64,000 bases of DNA from Pigoraptor chileana (Eukaryota > Opisthokonta > Filasterea). Position numbers and translations under genes: made by a program. A model generated the notes under the pieces. That model was not told the origin of the DNA. It saw nothing but the letters and a program-made list of their open reading frames with translations, and did not search any database. How positions within the stretch are numbered: position 1 is the stretch's first letter; each line of letters begins with the position of its first letter. Location: positions 1 through 64,000 of the forward strand of contig CALSCR010002184.1 in NCBI GenBank assembly GCA_943704495.1, read 5' to 3'. Below, piece after piece: positions 1 to 19,650 of the stretch.

Positions 1-3180
<3,180 letters not shown>

Positions 3181-4037
3181 ACGAAGTTCGAATGAGATGC
3201 TGTCGCAGATCTCCTTGCATCATTTGCCTTTTTGCGCTTGCGTTTTCCACCAACATGAGCACTTGCACGCAGCAATACACACCCCACTTTCATTCTGTGT
3301 GTATAGCAGTATTGACTGCTCAGGTACATAGGTATGGCAGAGATTACGGGCCAACAATACCCACGAGCAAACTAAGCATTTATTTTCGAATTCCCGTAGG
3401 GTGAAGTGCAGATCCATGAAGACCCAATAGTGGTGTTGCGCTTTTGAACCAGCGTCATCTCTTACGGTGCCGCCGGCAGATCAGGCAAGGCGCATATCAT
3501 CCATAAAGTACATATATATGTAAGACAAGCACAAGGTCAGAGACTGAGAATAGTTTGGCTGTTTCCTGCCATACACAGTTTCTTGATATATCTTTACAAA
3601 AGTGCCATTAATATGTAGCTGTGTGCAGCCAAAAAAATGTCTGTCCTGTGATGTTGTTGCATCCAAAATGAACTGTAAACAGTGACGACGGGCGGCGCAA
3701 CGGCACAACCGACGCATCGGATCTCTCCGTCTGTTTTGGGTCTCTCTCTGTTTTGGGGCAGTCGACGTCACCGCCGCGTAATAACCGCCCGCTCACTATG
3801 CACAATGTATGGAATTGCGCCGTTGAAAATAATTCTTTCGTGATTCCCTCCCAACGAAAAAAAAAAGGCGCGTAATCTATTTATGGAATATATTTTGAGA
3901 GTCGTCTTCATTATTCACTAGCTATTGGGAAGTGGAAAATGGTGAGCTATTATTAGAGCAGTGTGTTTGCTATTTTTATCTGCTTTGATGGGGGGACTGT
4001 TTTTTTTGGATTTGTTGGGACTGTCGGAATGCATACG

Positions 4038-4101
<64 letters not shown>

Positions 4102-4613
4102 CATCGGTTGCGATCAGACGCCTTGCCGTCTTCACTGTCTCTTCACTCGTCTCGCGCAGCTTCACTGCACGCGGTGGATGGTCGCGCGCAATATCACAAT
4201 CCCCCGAGTGGACTCATTCAGCTGCCGCTGTCTGGCAAATTCGGTGGCATTGCAACACTGCAACACGGGACAACCAAGGATGACCAAAGACTAGAACCAT
4301 CACTCTATCTATCAAGTTCAAACTATCGTTTCTGCTCTTGTTTGTGGCATCATATTTTCCCCTCATTTCATAGCGGTCAGATTACTGCTCACACAGTTCA
4401 AACTGATTTGGAACTTTGTTAGCATTGACGGTTCATTCGTATTTCATGACGTCGACGCATATTGGCTGACGTTTCAAACTTGCGGTGTAATTTGCGATCC
4501 CCGACTCGACATATCGTATTTAGAAGCTGTAACTTTCCATCGCTGCCTGTCTTGAAGACCCTCTCTCGACTTAATCAGCGGCAATCTGATCGCACGGGGT
4601 CCACTGTCGCCTC
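3181..4613. other. intergenic region MCM3-BCAS3
   Basis: No gene recognised. It holds an (AC)n array of about 57 bp at 4041-4097. The last 500 bp before BCAS3 presumably contain its promoter; a TGACGTCG near 4447 is the only clear motif. The short open frames here have no recognisable content. Confidence 0.6.
4041..4097. repeat. (AC)n microsatellite
   Basis: About 28 uninterrupted CA dinucleotides in intergenic DNA about 0.5 kb upstream of the BCAS3-like gene. Confidence 0.97.
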
Positions 4614-7600
4614 TTGGACGTGGAGACTGTTGTTTCATCTCACTCATCGCCTACGCACGCGCCCGTGGATTCGCGGTGTCCTCCGACTGCATGCACTCCA
4701 CGCGCTTGGAACATGGCAACCGCAGTAGCCACTGACCTCGGCCGTGTGCCGGGCGTCGGTGGTGGCGCTATTGGCGGCGCAAGATACACAAACGGAGCGC
4801 ACTCTCACGCAAATGGCACTGGGGGCGCGAGTGCAAATAATGGCTCTGGCACTCACGCAAAGGGACTAGGGACTGGCGGTCCGGCTGCAAAGGTCAAGGC
4901 GCAGCCCGTCGGGTGGGTTCGCTGTCACGCGATGTGTTCAGTCGAGGCTGCGGTAGTATGGTGCTCCTTACCCGCTCGTGTTGGGTGGTTCCGTGATTGA
5001 CTTTGATGTGTATGTACTGGCACTGACTGCCGCCACTTCACCGCCACACACACATACACACTCACGCGCACGCGCACATGCACAAACAGAGAGAAGACAT
5101 ACTTTGAGAGCATGTCTGATTACATCCAAGACTACATACCACTGCCCATCCCCGCCGTAGTCAAGGCAATCAACGGTGCCACACAACCGGCCAAGACCGT
5201 CCAAGACGACCACGAACAGGTATGTGCGCCCGTGCCCTTGCTGTGTCGGTTCGCTGGAGTGTTTTGTCGCATGCATGTCTGTAGATATGCAGAAACCTGG
5301 TCGCTTTACATTGCTGTGATTCTTTCATGAAAAAGTGAGAATAACTCAGAATCCCGCTCTAGTTATGTGCATCAACATAAGTCATGGGCATGGACATGAG
5401 CATGGACAGAGGGAGCACTTTGTAATAATCCGCACGCACATCGCACTGATGAACAAACCGCTAGGTGCTTTGGGTGCAATTCGACACGGGGGACGACGGC
5501 GATGTCCCAGTGCGACACAGCGCCGCGCGGGGCAATCGCATGTTTCTTACTCTTGGATACGCCAATGGATATCAACTGTGGGACGTGACTGACGGGGAAA
5601 ATGCTCGCGAAATCGTGTCGAGGAGGACGGGGCCAATCAAGGTGAGCGTCCAACAATAGCATGCGCGCACATTGCCCGTGCGTTCGTGCGCCTCGTTATC
5701 TGCATTGTGATTGTTTATCTCTGTGCAGGTTGACTTTGTATGCAGCTTTGTTGGCACTTCATTTGAACTCACAAGCCCAATGCTTGTATGTGGTGTTTTG
5801 CCTACTGCAGCAACATTGCACGCGCGTTCTTCTCTCTCCGCTCGCAAGACCGGGAATGTGGGACAAATTTGCCGCACAGAGGCCTCTCATGACGGTCGTC
5901 TCTGCCGATGACACCGTCGGAAATGCGTCGGCGGTAACCGCACTTCAGTCCGGACAGGCTGTAGCCAAGTCGTCGGTGCGCGTACTATCCCTGCAAACGC
6001 ACGAATGCGTGAGCACACTTCGATTCCGCTCTGAGATTCATGGGGTGCAGTGCAACCGGCGCATTGTTGCCGTTGCGTCTCGCGAGTGCATCTATGCGTT
6101 CAAGGCAGAGACGCTCGAGAACGCCTTCAGCATCAACGGATGCTTCCTGAGCGCCGGCCCCGTCGTGAATCCGTTTGCCCTCGGGTCGCGGTGGATTGCA
6201 TATGCCGCGAGCCAGCCGGCGCAGTCGCCACGCCCGACGGAGGCGGCGCGCGTTCCAACCCAGACTGCAATGGAGGTTGCCAAGGACGTTGCTAAGGATA
6301 TTGCCAGCGGACTATATTACCTGGGGGACCTCGGCATTCAGAGGGTGTCGTCGTACTTGTCTGGACCGGGTGACCAGTCGTCGCGCACCGGTATGGGCGC
6401 GCCTGGTATGCCCGCATCGCCGTCGGTGGCACAACAGCAACAGCAGCAGCAGCAGCCCACCAACACGGCTGGATTCAACGATGAGGCGTCCATGTCAGCG
6501 GACGGCTATCCGTCTTCGAGCGCAGACGAACGCAGTGCAGGAACGGTTGTGATCCGCGACGTTGTCTCGCGAAAAGTGGTGACGCACTTTCGCGCAATGC
6601 GGCACGAAATTTCAGCGATGGCGTTTGACCCGAGTGGCCAGCTGCTTGTCACGGCGTCCAACATGGGGCATGGATTCAATGTGTTTCAGATCATGCCCCC
6701 GCACCTGTCAGCACGTCACGTTGCCCCGCAGTCTCCCGCCGCATCGCACGCGGCACGTGATCGGTCGGCACAGTCGCAGTCGGCGTCGGCGTCAGCGTCG
6801 AATAGCGGCTCCTTGCCAGGCGGGAGTCATGTGGGTGGCAGTCAGAATGGCTCGGCGTCGTCCAACGGCGGCGGCGCTTCATCCAGGCTCGGATCGCGTT
6901 CTCGGCTGAATGTGCAGACACCGCCAGCCCCGGAGTCGACACTTGTTCGCCACATCTACAAGCTCCATCGCGGCATTACAAACGCGGTTGTGGTGGATGT
7001 GTCGTTTTCGAACGACGGCCGGTGGGTTGCGCTGAGCACGTCGCGTGGAACAACCCATGTCTTTGCGATAAGCCCTTCCGGAGGGCCTGTCGATGTGTTG
7101 ACACACACTGCGGCGAGTGTCGCCAACGAGAGCCGGCGCTTCACATCGGCGGGGCTTGAGGAGGTGATGAGCCAGCCGCCGCCGGACCTCATTTCGCTCC
7201 AGTCCATTGCGCGGATACGCAGTCCTTGCGTCCCGCCCTCGCCTCCGACGCCGAGTGCCAGCGATGACCCCCAGACGCAGCAGCACAAGCACGCGCTCGC
7301 GTCGACCATGGCTGCGATGGGCGGTGCGTCACTCTCGCCCGTCGCCGTGCGCTTTGTGCCTTTGATGATGGGCAGCACGTCGGCGTCGTGGTCGGTGCCC
7401 TCGGTGTCAACCCCCACCCCTATTTCAGCGACCGGCGAGGACCGTGCGCACCATTCGCCGGATGCGCAGTCTGGGTCGCAGACAGTGCTTATTGCGTGCG
7501 CCGAGAAAGGGCAGCTTCTGCAGTACCGCATCATACCGCATCCGCCTGTCCAACGCACGGCGGACCAGTCGGTGCTCGAGGCAACCGCACGCCCGCTCAA

Positions 7601-8603
7601 GGAATGGACCCTTGGTCGCACGGAGTCGTGGCCAGAGACGGAGGTTGCTGTGCGGCGTGCGGGTGGTGCTGGTCTGAAATCGGTGGGTAACGGACGTCAC
7701 GGGACTGCTGCGAATGGCCACGCGAACGGGGCGACCAACGGCGTCGGAAATGGCGTGGCAAACAACAAGGCTGCGGGCGAGGAGCGGCGGTGGCTTGCGG
7801 GTGTTGAGATTTCGACGCACACGCCGCTGCACCGACCGCTATGGATGGGGCCGCAATTCACGTTCAAGACGTACCAGGCACACGAAATCGCAATGTTGCA
7901 TCCGGGCGGCCCATCGTTTTACGGCGCTGACGAGGACCAGTACTATCGGGAGGAGATACTGTCTCGGGGCACTGGCGCCACGGGTGTTGCAAATGTTCTG
8001 TCGCATCACCGCGGCACCCCTGAGGACGCGCTAGTGATTCCGCTGCGGCTGGCCGACGCCAAGCTCTGCGAGACGCCGCCGTCGCCGCACGCGATGGACG
8101 AAGAGGATATTATGCTCTCGCTCTCAAAGGCAATGCAAACGACAATGCGGCCGCACTCGATCGGCAGCAGCAACGGCGTGGGCAATGGCGCCGGATCCTT
8201 CTTGGGTGGGCGTTCTGTGGAGAGCGGGCGTGGCGTCGTTGGATTTGAGACGGGGGCGCTGAATGTGCGATCACGCCCGCCCCACTATGAGTTTGGGTCG
8301 TCGCCGTCCGGCGCCAGCAGGCACCTGCACGGCCTTGGTGTCCCTGGCAACGGCCATAGCCGGGGCGGGTCACGTGCCGGTGGGACTGGGCATTCCCTTG
8401 GATCGCACTCTGGAACGCACTCTGCTGCGAGTGATGACGGCAGCGACATTGACTTTGTTGTGGATGACGAGGACGAAGGGGCAGAAGAGGACTGGGGCGC
8501 TGAGTCGGCGTTCCCAGACGCATTCGATGATGATCTTGATGCGGAGGACATGAACGGCGCCCAACTGTATCCCGACGTGGGCGACGAGGAAGAGGTCATG
8601 TAA
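4614..8603 (+). CDS. BCAS3: BCAS3 / microtubule-associated cell migration factor homologue
   Basis: PROPPIN-like beta-propeller protein. In animals BCAS3 binds phosphoinositides, works with PHAF1 (C16orf70) at autophagic membranes and associates with the cytoskeleton. Exons are 4614-4912, 5090-5219, 5465-5641 and 5811-8603, about 1132 aa against 928 in human. The family pattern is clear: YIQDYIP..., then VLWVQF from about residue 144, GYANGYQLWDV, TGPIK, and later NPFALGSRWIAYA. The conserved C-terminal BCAS3 domain is RRWLAGVEISTHTPLHRPLW followed by MGPQFTFKTYQ near residue 880. The length excess comes from low-complexity inserts: poly-Gln at about 6432-6461, Ser/Gly-rich blocks, Asn-Gly runs and an acidic tail. 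The acceptor of exon 4 is the least certain: 5811 keeps the needed frame, while a stronger-looking one at 5729 does not. An internal ATG at 4713 could be the start instead of 4614. Confidence 0.9.
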
Positions 8604-8915
8604 TTTGGGACCGGTTTTGATGCTGTATATAGTACGATTGCTGTTAGTGGAGCTTGTACATAGCATATGCATAGCTGTGCGTTTGTCTTTAATTTCCGCT
8701 GTGTTTATTTTGTTGTCAGTTGGTTGTTTATCGCGGCATGGCTGCTCTGTCGGCGTCGGCTGTGGCGTTGGTGCTCGTTTCATTCTGTACATATGTTGGT
8801 CGTCGAAATGAAAGCGAGTCCGTTCGCACTGAAATAATGCACAAATGCATCTCTCAAAGACGTATTGACTCACTTTTTGCAACATTTATATGGGAAACTC
8901 CCAAAAGATCAGGAC

Positions 8916-9057
8916 AAAAAAAAAACTGCTGGTGGGGATCAAAAGGCTGCTGGACTGCGCCTCTGGAATTTGGGGTTCGAACCCAGAACTTAGTGTCTCA
9001 GACTAATTTGCAACCAATGCGAAGTATCCAGGCGGCTAAGCCAACGGGAAAAGGTGC
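8916..9057 (-). ncRNA. tRNA-like Pol III element (tRNA pseudogene or SINE head)
   Basis: On the minus strand there is a perfect B box (GGTTCGAACCC, 8974-8984), an A-box-like block further upstream (9028-9043) and a T10 run (8925-8916), a typical Pol III terminator. Between them a 5-bp stem with a 7-nt loop CTGAGAC (anticodon GAG, U33 and A37 in place) looks like an anticodon arm; the T arm pairs 4 of 5. The acceptor stem pairs only about 5 of 7, the D arm is weak and the base at position 8 is not T. Leu tRNAs with GAG normally have a long variable arm, which this lacks. I read it as a decayed tRNA or the head of a tRNA-derived SINE, not a working tRNA gene. Confidence 0.45.
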
Positions 9058-9143
9058 CCAAAAGTGCAACTATGTACCCCTGTGTGGTGTGTGGGGTGTG
9101 TGTGTGTGTGTGTGTGCGTCCATTGCGCATCCTTTCGGTTACG

Positions 9144-9157
9144 CCATGACGTCATGG
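9144..9157. promoter_or_regulatory. CRE-like palindrome upstream of AK-HSDH
   Basis: CCATGACGTCATGG is a perfect 14-bp palindrome with the bZIP/CREB core TGACGTCA, about 390 bp before the AK-HSDH start codon. A CACGTG box lies at 9308-9313 in the same upstream region. Function is inferred from motif and position only. Confidence 0.35.
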
Positions 9158-9542
9158 TTCCTCATGATACCGTTTATGGACATTTATTGTTTAATCATAT
9201 TTATATGGAGATATACTGTACATTGAATGCCTTTTTGGGTAAATACAGTTCGCCGATGGCTATTTGTGGCGTCCCACATGACGGGAACCAATCGGATCGC
9301 TCGCCCTCACGTGACACCTCTGTTTGGACAAATTCTGAGTCAGACTTCAGCGGTGTGTGTTTGAAGCAATAAACATATCACATTCCGCGCGTAAACTAAC
9401 TTCAATCTTTTACTCGGAAAGGAGAGAAACATAGGTAACTGAGCATTGCAACAGCCGTCTGAGGTCATTTCACGCACACCCATATTCAACTGCCCACATT
9501 CGCACATCTTCATTGTCTCGCTTTGTCGCACCCTGACAAAAG

Positions 9543-14111
<4,569 letters not shown>

Positions 14112-15159
14112 TCGGCCGCTGTTTAGGCGCCGAGATCTTTAGTTAGCTGTGTGGCTGTGTGTGCGAGTAACGTGTGAATGTGATTTTGACTGCATTGAAT
14201 GAAGGTCTTTCTGTATATGGCATTATGCATCTGCAGTCAAATGCGCCGCTATGGCTGTCCAGTCGCACGAACTCAAGCGGTTACGGTATCAAAACGGTCA
14301 GTTATTAATAATCAATAGTGGCATAGTCTTTATTAGTAGCGCTATCGATCGGCTACCCGTCGCGATGGCTTTGATGTTCATATGAGGACGGCTGTGCTGC
14401 AATAGAGGCCCGCTTGGAGTGAGGATCGGGATGTGGGATTATCGTCAAAGTGCAATATTATGTGCTCTTACGGGACAGCACTGCACATAAAACTGTTTCA
14501 TGACTCGATTTCTGGCTAATATAGACTGACTAGAAGTGCGACAGCCTTCTGAAGAGTTACTGCCGTGCTAGCCAGCCAGTCGTGTCAGTTGACCCTGATT
14601 GTGTCGGTGGTACTTCCTTCAAGTCACTGTGCTTTGAGAATCGCTGCCGTTCACTCTCTGTCTGTCTACATATGGGTCCCTCGATCCTGCCTTCTGGGCA
14701 ATTTATCCCTTGACTACCCAAACCCTTACGGACCGCGGCGGCCACTTCCATTGGGTGGGACACATAACGTCAGGTTGCCGAGGAGAATCAACAATCATCA
14801 CGTTCCCAAGAATCCTGCTTCTTTGTGAATTTTGTCTGCCAGTCTCATTTAATCGTATATAAATATGTACTGAATACTGAGGCCATCAGACGCATTCAAA
14901 TATTATTAATATGCAGCCTGCGGACTCCCGACCCGTCTCAGTCAAAATGCAGTCAAATCTCCTTCAGATTCTCTTCGGCTGCAGCCGGCAATATGTTCAT
15001 GTCATGACAATTTTACACAGACAGTCACTGTGGTCTGACTCAGTCATACACATACACCTTCACTCAAGACATGATGACAGAGCTGCCGCAACCTCGTCTC
15101 ACACACTGTGACGCCAACGACTCACAGAGACAGTGAGTACTTGGACCAGACAAGCCAGT
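14112..15159. other. intergenic region between convergent genes
   Basis: The stretch separates the 3' ends of AK-HSDH (+) and the dehydrogenase-like gene (-). Short open frames on both strands near 14557-14828 overlap each other and show nothing recognisable. I see no RNA gene or repeat here. Confidence 0.5.
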
Positions 15160-18100
15160 TCACACGTAGTTGGAGGGGCAGATGTTGACGGCCGCAATGT
15201 CTATGGCCGTGACAAGCGTCTTTTGGAACTGCGCCGTGATTTCCATGCTTGTCGTGTCCCTGCCAACATCCATACTTCGCGACGCAACCGTCGATCCGTC
15301 CGACCACGCCGAGAAGGCGTACGTGAGACTGCCGAGCTTCTGATTTGAAATAGCAACAATGTTGACGTATCCACCCGCTAATGCGTGGACTTCGCAGGGT
15401 GAGACGCAGTACCTGTTGGAGACGAGCATGGTGAGGCCAGGCGGATTCGATCGCACGATTATTTGTGCGACGTGGGGAATAAACTCGATCTGCTTGGTCT
15501 GCGTGGCGGTGCTGCCATCGACGAGGGTGAAGGTTGCGGCGAGTTGTACAACTATCATCGAGGGATACTCGTGGTTGGGTACATTGAAAGATGCCCGCTC
15601 AGACAGCGCAAATTGCTCGATGAGATGCTGTGTGAAGAACATTCAGTTGAGGCACAAAAGCACACACACATACACGGTCACACGACAAGAAGTCGAATAC
15701 GCAAATTAGCAATACGCGTGGCAGATTAGAGACAAATGGAGACCGCACGTGAGAGAGGACAGGCGGCGGGTGAATTGTTGCAAGGAAGACAACTTTGTTG
15801 GCGACGGTTCTAATCTATTTCAGCGACACTGCCTCTCCACTGCTACTGCACGAGGACCCCCCCCGGCCCCGCGGCTGTCACTCTATCAGAGCAGCCTTAA
15901 GAAATGAGTGCCCTTATCTGCACCACCACACAAGCAGGATTGCGTTGGAGTGCCATGGCAGCGGCCGTGCGTCTCACCTCGTGACACGTGCCGAATCTGA
16001 GCGAGCACCCGTCATACATGCAGTGACGCATCTTCATTGTGATCTGCATTGCGACTGGGTCGGCATTCTTTCCGTCGTATGCGGCGAGCGCGGCAACAGG
16101 TACCGTGTCGCCAACCCGCCACCGGTCCAAATTGTACCGAGGCTGTGGAATAGACAGGACGAGCGACTGCACGACAACAACAACAACGCTTGCAGTCGCG
16201 GAGGATCCTGTCGTTGTGGCGACCTTGAGTCCCACCGTGTACGTCCCCGGCGACGAGAATGTGCGGGAAATAACACTGCCGTCCGCAGAATAAGCACCGC
16301 CTACCGCATTCGCCCACGCAAAGGTGAGTGCAGTGTTACCAACTGACTGCGACCCGTCAAAAGTGACCGTCATAGGGGCGACACCAAACACTGCGCTCGC
16401 CGTGACGATTGCGCGCGTGGGTTGCACGGTGACCTTGACGTTCTTCACAGCCCAAATGCTGTTTTTCATCACCTCTGTCACGTACATGATGCCTCCGTGG
16501 AAGACAAGATCGGTGATCTCGACGGCCTTTGCGAAAAAGGTGGGTGTCTTCGAGACGGTGCCATCCTTGCTTCGCGGAAAGTACCACATGCACTTGCGCG
16601 CATAGTCACCAAAGAACAACGCGCCGGCGGTGGCGTCAGGAATGCCGCCGCGATTGGGGTCGTTCACTGCCATCGAAGTGACCGAGCTCTCGCCAGGGGC
16701 AGAGCATCCGTCGTCGCCCGCGGCAAGGCTTACCTTGTTATGGTTGTACACATACCACGGCTTGACATCGATGCCGCTGTTGAGCAGGGTGCGACACACG
16801 GGCAGGTTGAGGGAGGCGTAGGGATCGTTGATCACATTGCCCTCGTAGCACGGCCACCTACAGTTGTACAGTAGTGTGCGCGTCAGTTTCATCCGCGTGC
16901 GGGGGAAGTGCGGGTATGGGCGAGGGCGAAAGCGCAGGGATGATTGGGTGAGGCAGTGCGACAGTGCGCCCATCATGGCATTCCATCCGGTAACCTGAAA
17001 CCAACGGGGGTCATTGTGACCATCCGGAGTAGCACACTCTCAAGACACACGAACGGGCAGTGCGCATCCACACCCGACATCCACCCACCCAAAATTAAGC
17101 AGGGTTTTGGTCCCGGATGGAATGACGTTGATCTCTTCCCACGTCGCCCTGTAAGCACAAAACATAAAGAGCATCGCAATTGTTGCCACAGAGACCAACG
17201 CGAGATGCTTCTCTTAGTCCAGATGCTTGAATACAACGCAAACATAATCACGTGTGTGCGCTCAGATGAGAAGAAAAAACACACACAGACACATCTCAAA
17301 TGTGCGACTGAGACGTGGCGCCGCTTTCAATCAGAAACAAAACACGTTGGGACATGCAATAGCGGATGCCTCACCAGCCCACATCCCCTATGTACAAGTC
17401 ATTGCGGTTGTTAAATGTGTCCACGCCAATGCGGTAAGGATTGCGGAGACCACGCGCGTAAATGCGACTGTCAACGCCGATGTCGAACGGATTGCCTGTT
17501 GGGCGCAGCGGCAATGGTTTGACACGATTGAATTTGCGTGCATCCACGATACGATTAGTGGCGCGCAACATTGAGGATTGTTGACGCAGAACATACTCAC
17601 TTACGCGCGCGCGCGCACACACACACACAACCAGCAGTAAAGAGGCCGATTTCGATGCTCTCGCGCTCAGGTCCACTTCTGTGCAGTTTAAACTCGATCA
17701 AAAAACAAAAGCAGTATATCAGATCACAGTAACGCGAATCCATGCACCTTTCATTCCCAGTCCCGTCATTGGATCCACGCGGAGAATCGCGCCATACAAG
17801 TGGCTCCCGTCCTGTGCGCGGAAGGCGCCCCCCGGCTGCAGCCCGCACGTGTCCGTCTGCCCCGTGTCGATATAGTCTGTCAGTGTGTGCGCATTCAGTG
17901 ACGTTGACCAATTGGATGTGTTGATCATGTCAGTCGATATTCGCAGTACAAGAATTGATTGTCTGTGCTAAGACCAGAACATAAGCGCACAGGCACATGC
18001 ATCTGGCAGCTGCCGTTCAAAATGAAAGCCGATTGAAGAAGGAGAATGGGTTGCACGCGACACACACACACATACACACACCAAAGTGGGCCCCATCTCC

Positions 18101-18871
18101 AAGAGAGACGTAAAGCGCGGGCGGGCTTTCTCCCGGGACAAAGAAAACCTCCCCAGCGTTATGTGAAGGCGAGCTGTGGCAGTTGCCGTGGTACATCACC
18201 GTCTCCTCGCCATCGAGAGCAATGCGTGAGAGAACAATCGACGCCTGGCAGAGGCCGGAGCCATCCACACAGCGGTCGTTGTAGAGCGGGGGCGTCAGTG
18301 GTCCGTTTGCGGCCGAGTCGCCGGTATATAGCACGTAGAGATAGGGCATCTGCGGAAACTGCGGATGAACTGCAAGGCCAAGCATGCCGCGATCCCTGCA
18401 CTTGCACGATGCGATTACAATGTGTTGTGAAAGAGGGCGAGGTACAGGATGGATCAGTTCATTATGGTTTACTCGTATGATCTGGAGCAATGCATCACAA
18501 TAGACCACGCAGCTGCATAAACAGGAAGCCCAATCGCACCAGAGTCAGATGAGACAGATGCTAGGCAATAAACAAGGGCCGGCCGACTGTGCGCCAAGGC
18601 TCTTAAGAACAGCAACCCACCAGTAGTCGTACACTTGCTCACTGAGATCGACAATTACGCGACCAGTGGGATCACTTATGCTCTCAAACTCCCAAATGAT
18701 GCCGGCCTTGGTGGAGACATACACGCGCTCGTCCGGCGCAAACCGGACTGCCATGGGCTCTTTGACGTGCGACCAGATCTGTTCGGCGCTGTAATCTTTC
18801 GACTTGATTTTGATGCCATTGCAGACGGACACAAGGTGCAGCAATGTTGCGAGTGCATGTAGGGAGAACAT
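15160..18871 (-). CDS. secreted glucose/sorbosone dehydrogenase-like (PQQ-type propeller) protein with PKD domain
   Basis: Extracellular six-bladed propeller of the glucose/sorbosone dehydrogenase (GSDH) family, which in bacteria oxidises sugars with PQQ. Seven exons on the minus strand: 18871-18621, 18395-18082, 17876-17748, 17495-17375, 17148-17089, 16857-15978 and 15627-15160. The sum is exactly 741 codons (740 aa). The chosen ATG gives a clean signal peptide (MFSLHALATLLHLVSVCNG); an in-frame ATG 32 codons upstream (18967) would bury it. Family motifs: DRGMLGLAVHPQF, YVSLGDGAHF, IYARGLRNPYRIGVD, LYIGDVGW and FGWPCYEG. A PKD fold (about residues 431-521, ending GTYTVGLKV) and a C-terminal beta domain with HEYPS follow. 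The same GSDH-PKD-tail order is familiar to me from bacterial secreted proteins, so transfer is possible, but the gene now carries six introns. Confidence 0.88.
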
Positions 18872-19650
18872 CGCACTCCAGAGGCGACCACGTCGGCAAC
18901 ACAAAGAGTCCCCGCGCTTTCTACGCGCAAGCGCAGGGGCCATCCTTCCCGTTGATTTCAGAAGCAAGATGGCAGCAAATCCTCACACAATTGCAGACAT
19001 GGAGTTACACAGCAGGCATCGCAGCAGCACACACTAAAGCACGACAAAACAACACTTTCAAACGAGAGCGACAGTGAGATGTTTTGATGATTGGAGCAAG
19101 GGGACATGAGAGGACTATATTCAAGTACCTGTTAATTCGAACCAATTAAGACGAGGAGCACATTCTTACAAAAAGGCATGCAAAGGGTGTGAGTTAAGCC
19201 GCTGGGCTACACGTCTTCTAAGATCGAAAGATCCAGAAAGACGTCACATTGCATTTAAGCGGGAATTTGTGGTGGCGCCATGCTGTGCGACGTGAATTCC
19301 GTGCGACCGTGGATCACTCTTGGGCGTTTTGGTGCCACGCATGCAATCCCACGATCGTTAAGAACGACAGGCTCGCAACACACCCCTCCTTAATTTCGCA
19401 TTGGCGTCTGAACATAAGTTGTTCATACTTGCTTGAACCTTCTTGTTCCATCCATGAACGACTGCGGGCGGAGGAAGATGTGTCGGCAGGAGCACGTGAT
19501 CGACTATCACGTGATGGCTTGTCTTGTCAGTTTACAGTGCACCGCCGAGCTGTCGGAGCAGAGCGTCAATAAAGTTCTCAGAAGAGGCCGCAAGAAATAC
19601 CATTAAGAACCCCCTGAACATACAGCATCCGCGGGCAATATTTTCCTGTG
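18872..19650. promoter_or_regulatory. divergent promoter region with paired CACGTG boxes
   Basis: This 0.78-kb stretch separates the start codons of the dehydrogenase-like gene (-) and the WD40 gene (+). Two CACGTG E-boxes stand 15 bp apart at 19493-19498 and 19508-19513, about 140-160 bp before the WD40 ATG. A weak tRNA-like stretch near 19188-19235 was not convincing. Confidence 0.4.

Noticed and set aside
5729-5810. Earlier acceptor for the last BCAS3 exon
   Set aside because: Splicing at 5729 leads into a frame that stops near 5911; 5811 keeps the frame of the conserved C-terminal 930 residues.
14557-14828. Overlapping open frames on both strands after AK-HSDH
   Set aside because: Short, overlapping, no recognisable motif and no splice context.
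19188-19235. tRNA-like stretch AGTTAAGCCGCTGGGCTACA
   Set aside because: It suggests a D arm and a CTTCTAA anticodon loop, but no anticodon stem, T arm or B box pairs with it.
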